From: Methanobacteriota archaeon
GTDB lineage: Archaea > Thermoplasmatota > Poseidoniia > Poseidoniales > Thalassarchaeaceae
Reading direction: 5' to 3'
Assembly (NCBI GenBank): GCA_011523055.1
Contig: WTHQ01000032.1
Span: 1-47,114 of the forward strand
Length of the DNA: 47,114 nt
The translations under genes and the position numbers were made by a program. The notes under the pieces were generated by a model that was not told the origin of the DNA, made no database searches, and was given only the letters and a program-made list of their open reading frames with translations. How positions within the stretch are numbered: position 1 is the first letter of the stretch; every line of letters starts with the position of its first letter. Shown in pieces: positions 9,203 through 17,263 of this stretch.

Positions 9203-10815
9203 CTGCTTCCTCTCCTTGGATTGGGGCTAACGGACCATTGTTCTAGGTAGCCATCAAGCTTCAGTTTTCGCTTGGTGTTCGCTGAGGACATGTATCGAAC
9301 GCTCCCAAACACAGGCCTCTTGGGGCCCCATGGCCTGTCGTGCCTGCCCATAACCCAGAAAATCCCAGTGTAGCTGTTGGGGTCTCGGCCGTCAAGGGCC
9401 CATCGATCATTGAGTTTGATCATCCATTCAGCGGCTTCATGGGGCGACGGAGCCCATTCGAGGATACGCTTACCCCATAGCATCCTGAGGTAATTGTGGA
9501 TGAGCCCTTCTTCCATCAACTGCCTTTGAGCAGCATTCCAGACCTCGTCATCGGTCTCTGCAGCTTCAATCTGGTCAAACGTGTAGGTTACGCTTCTGTC
9601 ATCCGAGTGATCGGACAGCGTAGCATTCGCCCACTCTGGGATGGAGTCAACCGAGTAGTGATCATCCCGGTGGAAAGCAAAATTATAGCCCAATTCTCTC
9701 CATGTGATCAGTTGGTCGACAAAAGCTTCGGCCCCAGGGGAGAGCCCCCACCATCCCGCCCTGGAGCCACGCCCGGTCGATTCTTCATCCAAATCTCCGG
9801 GAGTCCAACCCTCCTTCTCGAGAATCGAGTGGAGTATCTCATAGGATGAGATGTGACCGAAGTGAATCCATGGTGAGAGCCCACTCGCTGCACCATCATC
9901 GGTGTCATTCCTACCGACGTCATATCGCTCGAGCTTTGCGTGCAAGAATGAATCTAACCGGATTCTAGCCTCCCTTGAGCCTCCAATCTTTGACCGTACT
10001 GCCTTGACATCGTGATCAATGTCCAGGGGTGCCAAGGCGCTTCTGCCTATGGTACCGCCCTGGGCTACCCTCCACATCCACTCGAGTGGCGTGCTATCGA
10101 ATTTTGTCGCATCCAAGATTTCTTCGAGCAAGCCCCCGTCAACCTCTAGGTCGGTCTCAACTCCATCGAACGGCCTCTCCTTTGGTGACGATTCGAAGGC
10201 GCGCAAGAGGTTCTTCTGAACGAATCTCCTAAATGAGTGGGCAGTCGAAAACTCCTTCTCAGACAATTGCATTGGGATGATTCCAGTTGAATCCACCCCC
10301 TCCAATCGCACATTTGTTGTTTTCGCGGCTCTTTTTTGGACCCACAATGGCAGATAGGTGGGGTAGTCATCAATCACCATAGCAGATGCCCTCTCCGAAA
10401 TCCTTCGGAGTAGACCATCTCCCGAGTCCTTGTGATTCTCGACCCAAGGAAGGTAGGAGACTGGAAGCTCACGGAAGATCTCTATGTTCTCAACCAATCC
10501 CTGGACCATGAAAGTTATGACCCGCTCAGATGTCCACCTATGTCGGATGGAAACTCCCTCGACAACCAGCAGCGGTTTGTTGATTGCAAGCGCGATCTCT
10601 ATCGCCCTCTCAAGCGCAGCGTTGTACTTGTAGCGCCTTGTAGCCGTCATCCAGTACACAACGAAGTCGCCTTTTTCGTTAACATGGAGGTCCTTGAGAA
10701 CTCTGATCCTAGGCGCTAGACGAGAATTGGCTACATCTAGGGTCGATGGCACGCGTGTATTTGATCCCACATCAGATATGAACGGCTGTTCTGGAAATAT
10801 GAAATTTCCAAACAC
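9199..10815 (-). CDS. phr: Class II deoxyribodipyrimidine (CPD) photolyase
   Basis: Up to 538 residues from a GTG at 10815. The conserved part begins around APRIRVLKDLH, so the true start may be one of the GTG codons further in. It repairs cyclobutane pyrimidine dimers in DNA using light, with FAD as catalytic cofactor. The N-terminal antenna-domain fold shows in FVVYWMTATRRYKYNAALER, typical of class II. The C-terminal FAD and DNA-binding half has the strongly conserved class II segments FVDQLITWRELGYNFAFH, NYLRMLWGKRILEW, and LDGRDPNSYTGIFWVMGRHD followed by RPWG. Expected for surface-ocean plankton exposed to sunlight. It is first in the minus operon and diverges from ribA with only 35 bases between starts. 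Confidence 0.93.
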   Translation of the reverse strand: MFGNFIFPEQPFISDVGSNTRVPSTLDVANSRLAPRIRVLKDLHVNEKGDFVVYWMTATRRYKYNAALERAIEIALAINKPLLVVEGVSIRHRWTSERVITFMVQGLVENIEIFRELPVSYLPWVENHKDSGDGLLRRISERASAMVIDDYPTYLPLWVQKRAAKTTNVRLEGVDSTGIIPMQLSEKEFSTAHSFRRFVQKNLLRAFESSPKERPFDGVETDLEVDGGLLEEILDATKFDSTPLEWMWRVAQGGTIGRSALAPLDIDHDVKAVRSKIGGSREARIRLDSFLHAKLERYDVGRNDTDDGAASGLSPWIHFGHISSYEILHSILEKEGWTPGDLDEESTGRGSRAGWWGLSPGAEAFVDQLITWRELGYNFAFHRDDHYSVDSIPEWANATLSDHSDDRSVTYTFDQIEAAETDDEVWNAAQRQLMEEGLIHNYLRMLWGKRILEWAPSPHEAAEWMIKLNDRWALDGRDPNSYTGIFWVMGRHDRPWGPKRPVFGSVRYMSSANTKRKLKLDGYLEQWSVSPNPRRGSR

Positions 10816-10850
10816 CGTTTCATAACCTAATGGACTTGAGATAGGATTGA

Positions 10851-11465
10851 ATGACGATACAAATAGACTCCAATCGGTCTGAAGTTAAGTCGGACGCCGA
10901 ACTACCTACTGAATACGGGAACTTTCGAATTCGTGCGTTTGTCGGACCTGACGGCAAAGAACACGCCACACTGTATACAGGAAAGCTGGCTGACGCCGAC
11001 AAGCCCCCATTGGTAAGGATCCACTCAGAGTGCCTAACAGGGGACGCCTTCGGGTCATTGAAATGTGACTGTGGCCCTCAGTTAGAGGCCTCCTTGAAGA
11101 GGATACAGGAAGAGGGCAATGGGGCACTCGTCTACCTGAAGCAAGAAGGACGGGGCATTGGCTTGTTCTCCAAAATCCAAGCCTACGCACTACAAGATCA
11201 AGGCCATGACACACTTGATGCTAATTTGTTGCTCGGACTCCCAGCCGATGGGCGCAAGTACGACGTTGCCGCGGAGATGTTGAAAGAACTGGGCCTTACT
11301 GAGATCAGGCTGATGACCAACAACCCTCTCAAAATCAGGGGCTTGATGGAAAATGGGATAGTTGTCAGACAAAGGGTGCAGCATCAAAGTGGCGTAGGAC
11401 CTAGAAATATGGGCTACCTTTCCACCAAGAGACATCGAATGGGCCACCTGCTCAATGTCGAATGA
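10851..11465 (+). CDS. ribA: GTP cyclohydrolase II (riboflavin biosynthesis)
   Basis: 204 residues, normal length for stand-alone RibA. The enzyme opens GTP to 2,5-diamino-6-ribosylamino-4(3H)-pyrimidinone 5'-phosphate plus formate and pyrophosphate, the first step of riboflavin synthesis. The zinc ligands are visible as the three cysteines in ECLTGDAFGSLKCDCG. The substrate loop QEGRGIGLFSKIQAYALQD and the GTP-binding LMTNNPLKI segment are intact. An AGGATTGA stretch directly precedes the ATG. This is the bacterial-type cyclohydrolase rather than the archaeal type III (ArfA) enzyme, in line with bacterial gene acquisition in this lineage. Flavin demand is high nearby: photolyase, PdxH and two FAD oxidoreductases. 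Confidence 0.95.
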   Translation: MTIQIDSNRSEVKSDAELPTEYGNFRIRAFVGPDGKEHATLYTGKLADADKPPLVRIHSECLTGDAFGSLKCDCGPQLEASLKRIQEEGNGALVYLKQEGRGIGLFSKIQAYALQDQGHDTLDANLLLGLPADGRKYDVAAEMLKELGLTEIRLMTNNPLKIRGLMENGIVVRQRVQHQSGVGPRNMGYLSTKRHRMGHLLNVE

Positions 11466-11495
11466 TCCATATGCAGATACCCCCTAGGTGTAATA

Positions 11496-11963
11496 ATGGC
11501 GACCTCCACGATGATTGGCACCAAGGCTCCAGAGTTCTCACTTGAGTCGAGCGAAGGCACATCATTCTCATCGTCAGAAATGTCAGGGAAGTGGTACGTA
11601 CTTTTCTTCTACGCCAAGGACGGTAGCCCAACATGCAAGCGAGGGTGCCTGAGTTTCAAAGAGCAATATGACCTGTTCAAATCACTAGAGCCACCTGTGG
11701 AAATCGTCGGGATAAGCCAGGACACCGCCGAGGACCACAAGAAGTTCAAAGACGAGCTAAAACTACCTTTCGCTCTACTCTCTGATGAGGACAGAAAGGT
11801 TGCCGACTCATTTGGCGTGCCGGTACACCTGGGCAGGTTCCCTGCAAAGTCTTCTTTTGTCATCGACCCAGAGGGCATAATCAGGCATGTCTATGACTGG
11901 CAATTCAGACCAAGGCACCACGTGGCCAAGATCCTTGGCGCCTTGTCATCGATCACGGAGTAG
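11496..11963 (+). CDS. Peroxiredoxin, Bcp/PrxQ-like
   Basis: 155 residues with the AhpC/TSA thioredoxin fold: IGTKAPEFSLESSEG, then WYVLFFYAKDGSPTCKRGC, later IVGISQDTAEDHKKF, FALLSDEDRKVADSFGV, and KSSFVIDPEGIIRHVYDW. These place it in the Bcp/PrxQ group, which reduces peroxides via a peroxidatic cysteine. The active-site loop is unusual. The usual P-x3-T-x2-C reads A-x3-S-x2-C here, with an extra cysteine three residues on (CKRGC) instead of the CTxEAC spacing. A cytoplasmic role is inferred from the absence of a signal peptide. An AGGTG site lies upstream of the ATG. It ends 5 bases before the TrmB gene, so the two are probably co-transcribed. Confidence 0.88.
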   Translation: MATSTMIGTKAPEFSLESSEGTSFSSSEMSGKWYVLFFYAKDGSPTCKRGCLSFKEQYDLFKSLEPPVEIVGISQDTAEDHKKFKDELKLPFALLSDEDRKVADSFGVPVHLGRFPAKSSFVIDPEGIIRHVYDWQFRPRHHVAKILGALSSITE

Positions 11964-11968
11964 ATCAC

Positions 11969-13333
11969 ATGCAATGGAGACAAGTCCTGTCGGATGCTGG
12001 TCTGTCAGACCGAGAAGTCAATGCTGTCATGGTCTTGTCGACAAAGCCTAGCCTGAAAGCAAGTGAACTAGCGAAAGAGCTTGGCACCACAAGACTGGAC
12101 GCCTACAATTCACTTGAGAGGCTACAATCGATCGGGCTTGTAAAAACGATCGCTGACAGACCCATGAGGTTCTCCTGCCCCCCCGTTCACGAAGCAGTGT
12201 CCCACCTGATCAACATTCGAAGAGACCAATTGAAAAAAATAGAGACAGGCTACGAGGACCTAAAGAAGTCAGTTAACACCAGCGAGAGTCCACCGGTTGA
12301 GGAGGCTTCGGATTTCTCGAATCCAAAGTTCGCCGTCCTGAAAGAGAGAACCCACATAATGAACAGAATTGACAAAATGGCCAATGAGGCCGAAGCAGAA
12401 TTGACCTTGGTCCTTGGAAGATTCGGTATACTTCATCTGTGTAGAAGCTCGGCCCTAGGTAGTGTGAATGATGCGTCAGAAAGAGGGGTTAGTGTTCGAG
12501 TCCTTGCACAATTGGACCGTAGGACCATCCGGTTCTTCTCACAACTGCATGAAACCGTCCAAGTCAGGCACACGAAAGACCTCGAGGCCCAAGGAGCGAT
12601 CATGGACTCTAGTGAGTCCATCCAATACCTGCACATGGAGGAAAACCCCGTCGGAAGGGGGAAGAATGACGCTGCTCTCATAGTGGAATCTGAGCCCTTC
12701 GGAGTTTCTCAGAGAAATCTGGTGGATTCTATTTGGGACGAGGCAATTTCTTTCGAAGCAGCATCAAAACGATTCACAGAAGATCGAATCGTCGACCCAC
12801 TGAGAGTCACCTTGGAGGGAGGCTCGTTCCTAGATAGATTTAGAGAGGTGCTGGATATAGACGACACCTTGCCAGAAGATGACACCCCATTCAACCCAGA
12901 GGCCTTTATGGCATCTAGCGGCGAGATCAGCAAGGCCAGAAAAAGACTGATCGCAGGGGGCATATCCGAGATTTCCTCTTTCGGAATTAATCTCCCAGAC
13001 ATCCTTGCCCAAGTCGGCATGAGGATCGGAGAAGAACTATCATTTTCACTTAGGTCCATCGAGGGCGACATTGAGTTCCTCAATGAGATGATGGATTGGT
13101 GGGAGCATGCTGGACTAGGTGAATTGTCATACGGAATCGATCCCGGTTTCCACATCAAGGCGATACTCCTTGAGGACTCGAGCTCGGACGGCCCAATCCC
13201 GCTCAAGGAGTTGGACGGTGGAATTATCGAAGGGGCTCTCAGATCAAGATTTGAGGGTGTAAACGGGGCCTCTATACACAGGGAGGCTGACTCAGACGGA
13301 AATCTGGTTTACAACCTTGAATTAGGGAACTAG
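11969..13333 (+). CDS. TrmB-family transcriptional regulator
   Basis: 454 residues. The N-terminus is a winged helix (about 1-75: LSDREVNAVMVLSTKPSLKA, ELAKELGTTRLDAYNSLERL, GLVKTI). A helical, coiled-coil-like stretch follows (about 85-110: RRDQLKKIETGYEDLKKSV). The middle resembles the PLD-like effector domain of TrmB proteins (about 135-275: VLGRFGILHLC, GVSVRVLAQLDRRTI, DAALIVESEP). The last ~170 residues are extra and unrecognised. TrmB proteins in Thermococcus bind sugars and repress transporter or glycolysis genes; the ligand here is unknown. No sugar ABC transporter lies in the window. Its position behind the peroxiredoxin hints at stress-responsive control, but that is speculation. 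Confidence 0.8.
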   Translation: MQWRQVLSDAGLSDREVNAVMVLSTKPSLKASELAKELGTTRLDAYNSLERLQSIGLVKTIADRPMRFSCPPVHEAVSHLINIRRDQLKKIETGYEDLKKSVNTSESPPVEEASDFSNPKFAVLKERTHIMNRIDKMANEAEAELTLVLGRFGILHLCRSSALGSVNDASERGVSVRVLAQLDRRTIRFFSQLHETVQVRHTKDLEAQGAIMDSSESIQYLHMEENPVGRGKNDAALIVESEPFGVSQRNLVDSIWDEAISFEAASKRFTEDRIVDPLRVTLEGGSFLDRFREVLDIDDTLPEDDTPFNPEAFMASSGEISKARKRLIAGGISEISSFGINLPDILAQVGMRIGEELSFSLRSIEGDIEFLNEMMDWWEHAGLGELSYGIDPGFHIKAILLEDSSSDGPIPLKELDGGIIEGALRSRFEGVNGASIHREADSDGNLVYNLELGN

Positions 13334-13365
13334 AAGACAACTTTTCCTTGCGCATGAACGGTGGA

Positions 13366-13372
13366 TTATATC
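13366..13372 (+). promoter_or_regulatory. TATA-like box of the ABC1 kinase operon
   Basis: TTATATC, in the 61-base gap between the TrmB gene and the ABC1 kinase. Its centre is 26 bases before the ATG at 13395, the spacing expected for an archaeal TATA box driving a leaderless mRNA. It supports the ATG at 13395 over the TTG at 13389. Confidence 0.55.
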
Positions 13373-13394
13373 ATCCGACCCAGACAGGTTGACA

Positions 13395-14633
13395 ATGAGA
13401 GTCATCACATTCATCAGGTTCATGAGGCAGATACTCAAATCCAGCCCAGCTGACCTCGACTGGATCCAGTCTCAAGGGCTGCTTGCAGTCAAACTAGCAC
13501 AGATATTCGCACTCAGAAGCGACTTAATACCCGTAGAGAAATGCAGACAGCTACAACAGCTTTACCAACATGCAGCAAGCATCCCCTCCGAGGACGTTTT
13601 CCGGAACATAGAACAAAGGGCCCCTGAGGGATTTATGGACGCATTCAGAGAAATCGACGAGATTCCATTGGCAGCTGCGTCGGTCGGCCAAGTACACAGA
13701 GCGACGCTCAAGACCGGTCAAGAGGTCGTGATCAAGGTTATCAAATCACAGAATGAAAAGACATTCAGACGTGATGTCAACAGGATGAGAAGGTGGCTGA
13801 GGGTCTTCCTTTTGTTCATGCCCAAGCTAAGGAAAGTCGGTAATCCGGTCGCTTTGCTGAACCACGTGGCGGACTACACAACTAGGGAGCTCGATTTACG
13901 CAACGAGATCAAAGGTGCGGATGAACTGCTGAGAATCAAGGAAGAGGTTAGTGATGAATTCCCCATGGAACTACTTCGATTCCCGAGATACTACCACGAA
14001 TTGTCCAACAAGGACGTGCTTGTCTCGGAATTCGTGAGGGGGGACTCGTTGGAGGATGGGATTGAGGCCGGCTCGCTTTCATGGGCGACTCTGTTGGAGC
14101 TATTCCGGATCCACGGGGCATACTTGTTCGGAATAGGCACCTTCCACGGCGACTTGCACCCCGGCAACTGTATCATCGATGAAGAGGGAAAATTCGTCTT
14201 CATCGACAACGGAGCCATATGCCACGCCCCCAAACATGTCAACAAGTCACTATTCACCTTCTTCCGATACCTCTCAGACCACGATTTCGAAAAGGCCTTC
14301 AGAGCACTCCTCGACATATCGGAGAAGCAACTTCCTCACAAGGACGCTGTCGAATACATGAGTCAAATGGCGATAATCTACCACGACTTCGAAATGAAGA
14401 CCGTCGGGGAACAGAGCCTGACCCAGATAATGATGAAGACCGTGAGATGCGCGGTCGAAAAAGCCGGAGCAGAGTTTGGGGAGGAGGCCTTCCCGATCAT
14501 TAGGGCCCTGATGTACCTAGATGGATTGGTTATCAGAACCCACCCCCAAGTACGTCTTATCTCGTCCATGGGGCCATACCTCGACGAGTTCGAGAGGGCG
14601 CTGCCTATGGACAATGGAGCCGTGGTCGCATGA
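13395..14633 (+). CDS. ABC1/UbiB/AarF-family protein kinase-like ATPase
   Basis: About 412 residues. The KxGQ-like signature appears as LLAVKLAQIFALRSDLIP. The AxQ/A-rich loop region follows as PLAAASVGQVHRATLKTGQE, then the kinase lysine in VVIKVIK. The metal and catalytic loops read GTFHGDLHPGNCII and FIDNGAICH. This is the UbiB/ADCK atypical kinase fold, linked to isoprenoid-quinone synthesis or handling in other organisms. The start at ATG 13395 is chosen because AGG lies 6 bases ahead and a TATA-like box lies 26 bases ahead. No clear membrane helices are seen. It leads a coupled operon with pdxH, a short-chain dehydrogenase and a flavin oxidoreductase, overlapping pdxH by 4 bases. Its client in archaea is unknown. 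Confidence 0.88.
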   Translation: MRVITFIRFMRQILKSSPADLDWIQSQGLLAVKLAQIFALRSDLIPVEKCRQLQQLYQHAASIPSEDVFRNIEQRAPEGFMDAFREIDEIPLAAASVGQVHRATLKTGQEVVIKVIKSQNEKTFRRDVNRMRRWLRVFLLFMPKLRKVGNPVALLNHVADYTTRELDLRNEIKGADELLRIKEEVSDEFPMELLRFPRYYHELSNKDVLVSEFVRGDSLEDGIEAGSLSWATLLELFRIHGAYLFGIGTFHGDLHPGNCIIDEEGKFVFIDNGAICHAPKHVNKSLFTFFRYLSDHDFEKAFRALLDISEKQLPHKDAVEYMSQMAIIYHDFEMKTVGEQSLTQIMMKTVRCAVEKAGAEFGEEAFPIIRALMYLDGLVIRTHPQVRLISSMGPYLDEFERALPMDNGAVVA

Positions 14634-15232
14634 GAATCCCGAAGTTCGCGGAGAAGCCAAAACACGAACCATGGAAATGGCTCAACCTCTGGTTGAACGA
14701 TGCTGAGCTGGAAGGGGAGACAGAACCAACAGCCATGGCCCTCTCAACCATAGACAAACAGGGAGTTCCTAGGACAAGATTCGTCCTGTGCAAGGGCGTG
14801 AACGAGGATGGAATCAGGTTTTTCACGAATCTAAACTCGGCCAAGGGGAATGAGATTTCCGATATCCCAGTTTCTTCAATAGCCTTCCACTGGCCCAAAA
14901 TGAACCGACAAGTAAGAGTCCAGGGAAATCTCGTTAGAGTATCAGACCTAGAAGCCGACGAGTATTTCCACTCCAGAAACAAACTTTCCAAGATCGGTGC
15001 CTGGGCATCAAAACAGAGCCAGCCCCTTGACTCGAGAGAAACTCTGTTGAAGGCAGTGAGCGAGTTCTCCGACAAGTATCAAACAGAGGTACCTAGACCA
15101 CCTCATTGGACCGGATTCCGCCTTATCCCGGACTACTGGGAGTTCTGGCAAGGCCACGATGGCCGACTGCATGATCGCTGGGTAGTACGTCCTGCTGACG
15201 ACGCATGGCTCTCCTGGAGGCTGTACCCATGA
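14630..15232 (+). CDS. pdxH: Pyridoxamine/pyridoxine 5'-phosphate oxidase
   Basis: 200 residues, close to the usual ~210. The enzyme is an FMN-dependent oxidase that makes pyridoxal 5'-phosphate from PNP or PMP. Typical segments are MALSTIDKQGVPRTRFVLCK, GIRFFTNLNSAKGNEI, IAFHWPKMNRQVRVQGNLVR, SKIGAWASKQSQPL and WTGFRLIPDYWEFWQGHDGR, ending with LHDRW…WLSWRLYP. These carry the FMN-binding and substrate-binding arginines, lysines and histidines of PdxH. The start ATG overlaps the ABC1 kinase stop (ATGA), and the stop overlaps the next start the same way, so translation is coupled. PdxH is more common in bacteria and eukaryotes than in archaea, which suggests acquisition. Confidence 0.95.
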   Translation: MRIPKFAEKPKHEPWKWLNLWLNDAELEGETEPTAMALSTIDKQGVPRTRFVLCKGVNEDGIRFFTNLNSAKGNEISDIPVSSIAFHWPKMNRQVRVQGNLVRVSDLEADEYFHSRNKLSKIGAWASKQSQPLDSRETLLKAVSEFSDKYQTEVPRPPHWTGFRLIPDYWEFWQGHDGRLHDRWVVRPADDAWLSWRLYP

Positions 15233-15981
15233 CCCGTGTGGCTTGGGTCACCGGCGCATCAGGCGGCATCGGCCTCCGAGTCGTCAGGCGTCTCGCTGAA
15301 CACGATTGGACGATAATCGCCTCCTCGAGGGAAAGACAGAGACTAGAGCAGGCAACCTCGGACATCGAGAACGTCTGCATTTTGCCCGTGGACGTCACAG
15401 ACGAGACGGCCATCAAGGATGCCGCTGGTAAAATCAAATCGGACTACGGCCGACTTGATGGGCTGGTGCACGCCGTCGGGTCAATCCAGCTCAGACCACT
15501 CCATGCGACGAGCCTGGACCAATTCCAAGACACGATCAAACTCAATCTGACCTCGGCGTTCATCACCATGAAATACAGCCTCCCGATAATGATGAGATCC
15601 GGAGGAGGGAGAATCGTACTTTTTTCATCAGTGGCAGCAAACGTCGGTATGTCGAACCACTCGTCCATTGCCTCAGCAAAGGCCGGCCTAGAGGGCCTTG
15701 CCAAGGCTGCGGCTGCTGATTATGCAAAAAGGGGCATCAGGGTAAACGTCATCTCGCCCGGTCTAACAGAGACACCTCTAGCAGCCCACCTGCTGGCAAA
15801 TGAAAATTCCAGGAGCATATCCGAGAACATGCATCCAGTGGGAAGGATCGGAATGCCAGAGGAGGTGGCATCCACGGCATCTTGGATGATATCCGAAGCA
15901 CCTGATTGGTTGACGGGTGCGGTGATTCCTGTGGATGGTGGACTTGGCAACATCCGGCCACAGGAGACAAGAAAGACATGA
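15229..15981 (+). CDS. Short-chain dehydrogenase/reductase (SDR), catalytic Tyr apparently absent
   Basis: 250 residues starting at ATG 15229 (MTRVAWVTGASGG), which overlaps the pdxH stop; an in-frame ATG at 15205 is less likely. A classical SDR Rossmann fold: VTGASGGIGLRVVRRL cofactor loop, VHAVGSIQLRP (NNAG-equivalent), VLFSSVAANVG with the catalytic-serine strand, and IRVNVISPGLTETPL. The residue four before the active-site lysine, normally the catalytic tyrosine (YxxxK), is isoleucine: SSIASAKAG, with Ile147 and Lys151. That pattern (NH.xIA.AKA) occurs in a divergent SDR subgroup. The protein may use different chemistry or be mainly structural. Its substrate is unknown. It overlaps the next gene by 4 bases. 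Confidence 0.88.
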   Translation: MTRVAWVTGASGGIGLRVVRRLAEHDWTIIASSRERQRLEQATSDIENVCILPVDVTDETAIKDAAGKIKSDYGRLDGLVHAVGSIQLRPLHATSLDQFQDTIKLNLTSAFITMKYSLPIMMRSGGGRIVLFSSVAANVGMSNHSSIASAKAGLEGLAKAAAADYAKRGIRVNVISPGLTETPLAAHLLANENSRSISENMHPVGRIGMPEEVASTASWMISEAPDWLTGAVIPVDGGLGNIRPQETRKT

Positions 15982-17231
15982 CAAAGCCCACTGTCCATGT
16001 CATTGGAGCTGGAATATCTGGTCTCAGGTGCGCTGAGACCCTGCTTGAGAATGACATTGACGTTAGGATCATCGAGGCCACCGATTCAATCGGAGGAAGG
16101 ATGAAAACAACGAGGAAGGATGGGTTTCTTCTAGATCATGGCTTCCATGTAATGCAGACAGGCTATCCCCATAGCAAGTCTGAGATCGACTTCAAAGCAC
16201 TTGGCGCCAAGAGGTTCACCCCTGGAGCGATCATCATTAGATCGAACGGGGGTAGAATCCAACAACACGTCCTATCCGACCCATTTCGCAAACCTATCTC
16301 GTCATTATCTGCGCTATTCTCACAAAAATGGTCAGATCTGATAAGGATTGCAAAATTGAGAATTTCCCTCGGCCGCAAGGATGTCGACCAGATCTTCGAG
16401 GGAGATGATGGGACCACGGAAGCATTCCTGAGGCGAGAGGGCTTCTCAGAATCCTTCATCGACGGGTTCCTGAGGCCCCTATTTTCAGGAATCTTCCTCG
16501 AATCAAAACTCGAGACTAGTGAGAGGATGTTCAAGTTTGTTTTCGCCTCGATGGCAAGGGGGGATATGGTTCTACCACGAGATGGAATTCAAGCCTATCC
16601 GAACATGATCGCTGATAGGATCGGGAGGCACAGGATCGAGCTTTCGACCACTGCCTCAGCAATCGATCCGAATAGGCTGACCCTCAACGGGGAGGAGGTC
16701 CGGACCGACCAAGTGGTCGTAGCCCATGCCGGAAAACAGCATATGAATCAGATGAAGTCAGTCTGGACCCTGTACTTGAGCGCCCCGGATTCCTCTATCA
16801 AGGGGAGCTACATCCTGCTGAATGGAGATTACGAGCTGGGCAGGAACACTATAGCACACATCGCGGTACCATCGAATGTACAAACGACATACTCCCCAGA
16901 AGGAAGGTCCCTCGTGGCGCTTACCATCGTAGGCGATGCTTCGAGTGCACTAGGCCTTGACTCGGTCGAGGCAATAGAGAAGCAAGCCAGATCGGAACTG
17001 ACGGCCCTGTTCGATGGAACTGAAGGCTGGGAAACCCTGGAGATTTTCCACACCAAGAATGCCCTCCCTCCAAATGATCACAGATCTGACACATCAAACA
17101 AGACGAGCTTCGAGGAGAAAGAAGTCATCACATGTGGTGACCACATGACGCATGGAAGTTTGGAAGGGGCGATAAGGTCCGCCGATCATGCGGTGAATGA
17201 AGTTATTCGAAGATTGGAGCTCAACAAGTAA
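15978..17231 (+). CDS. FAD-dependent amine oxidase/desaturase-like oxidoreductase
   Basis: 417 residues from ATG 15978, overlapping the SDR stop as ATGA. The N-terminal dinucleotide-binding motif is VHVIGAGISGLRCAETLLEN, followed by IIEATDSIGGRMKTT and the GGR-type motif. Later comes a GFHVMQTGYP segment, and the C-terminal flavin contact is VITCGDHMTHGSLEGAIRS (the usual 'aGd...g.s.egA..SG'). This is the flavin-containing amine oxidase / phytoene desaturase-like superfamily. The substrate is unknown; related proteins act on amines, carotenoids or prenyl compounds. It is last in the ABC1-pdxH-SDR operon. With crtI at 20.5-22.1 kb it is one of two GMC-unrelated, desaturase-like flavoproteins in the window. 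Confidence 0.85.
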   Translation: MTKPTVHVIGAGISGLRCAETLLENDIDVRIIEATDSIGGRMKTTRKDGFLLDHGFHVMQTGYPHSKSEIDFKALGAKRFTPGAIIIRSNGGRIQQHVLSDPFRKPISSLSALFSQKWSDLIRIAKLRISLGRKDVDQIFEGDDGTTEAFLRREGFSESFIDGFLRPLFSGIFLESKLETSERMFKFVFASMARGDMVLPRDGIQAYPNMIADRIGRHRIELSTTASAIDPNRLTLNGEEVRTDQVVVAHAGKQHMNQMKSVWTLYLSAPDSSIKGSYILLNGDYELGRNTIAHIAVPSNVQTTYSPEGRSLVALTIVGDASSALGLDSVEAIEKQARSELTALFDGTEGWETLEIFHTKNALPPNDHRSDTSNKTSFEEKEVITCGDHMTHGSLEGAIRSADHAVNEVIRRLELNK

Positions 17232-17263
17232 AGACTAATTGAGAACCAAACGAGACTGGGAAC

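Noticed and set aside
13389-13394. TTG start for the ABC1 kinase
   Set aside because: The AGG site would touch the TTG; ATG 13395 has better spacing to both the AGG and the TATA-like box.
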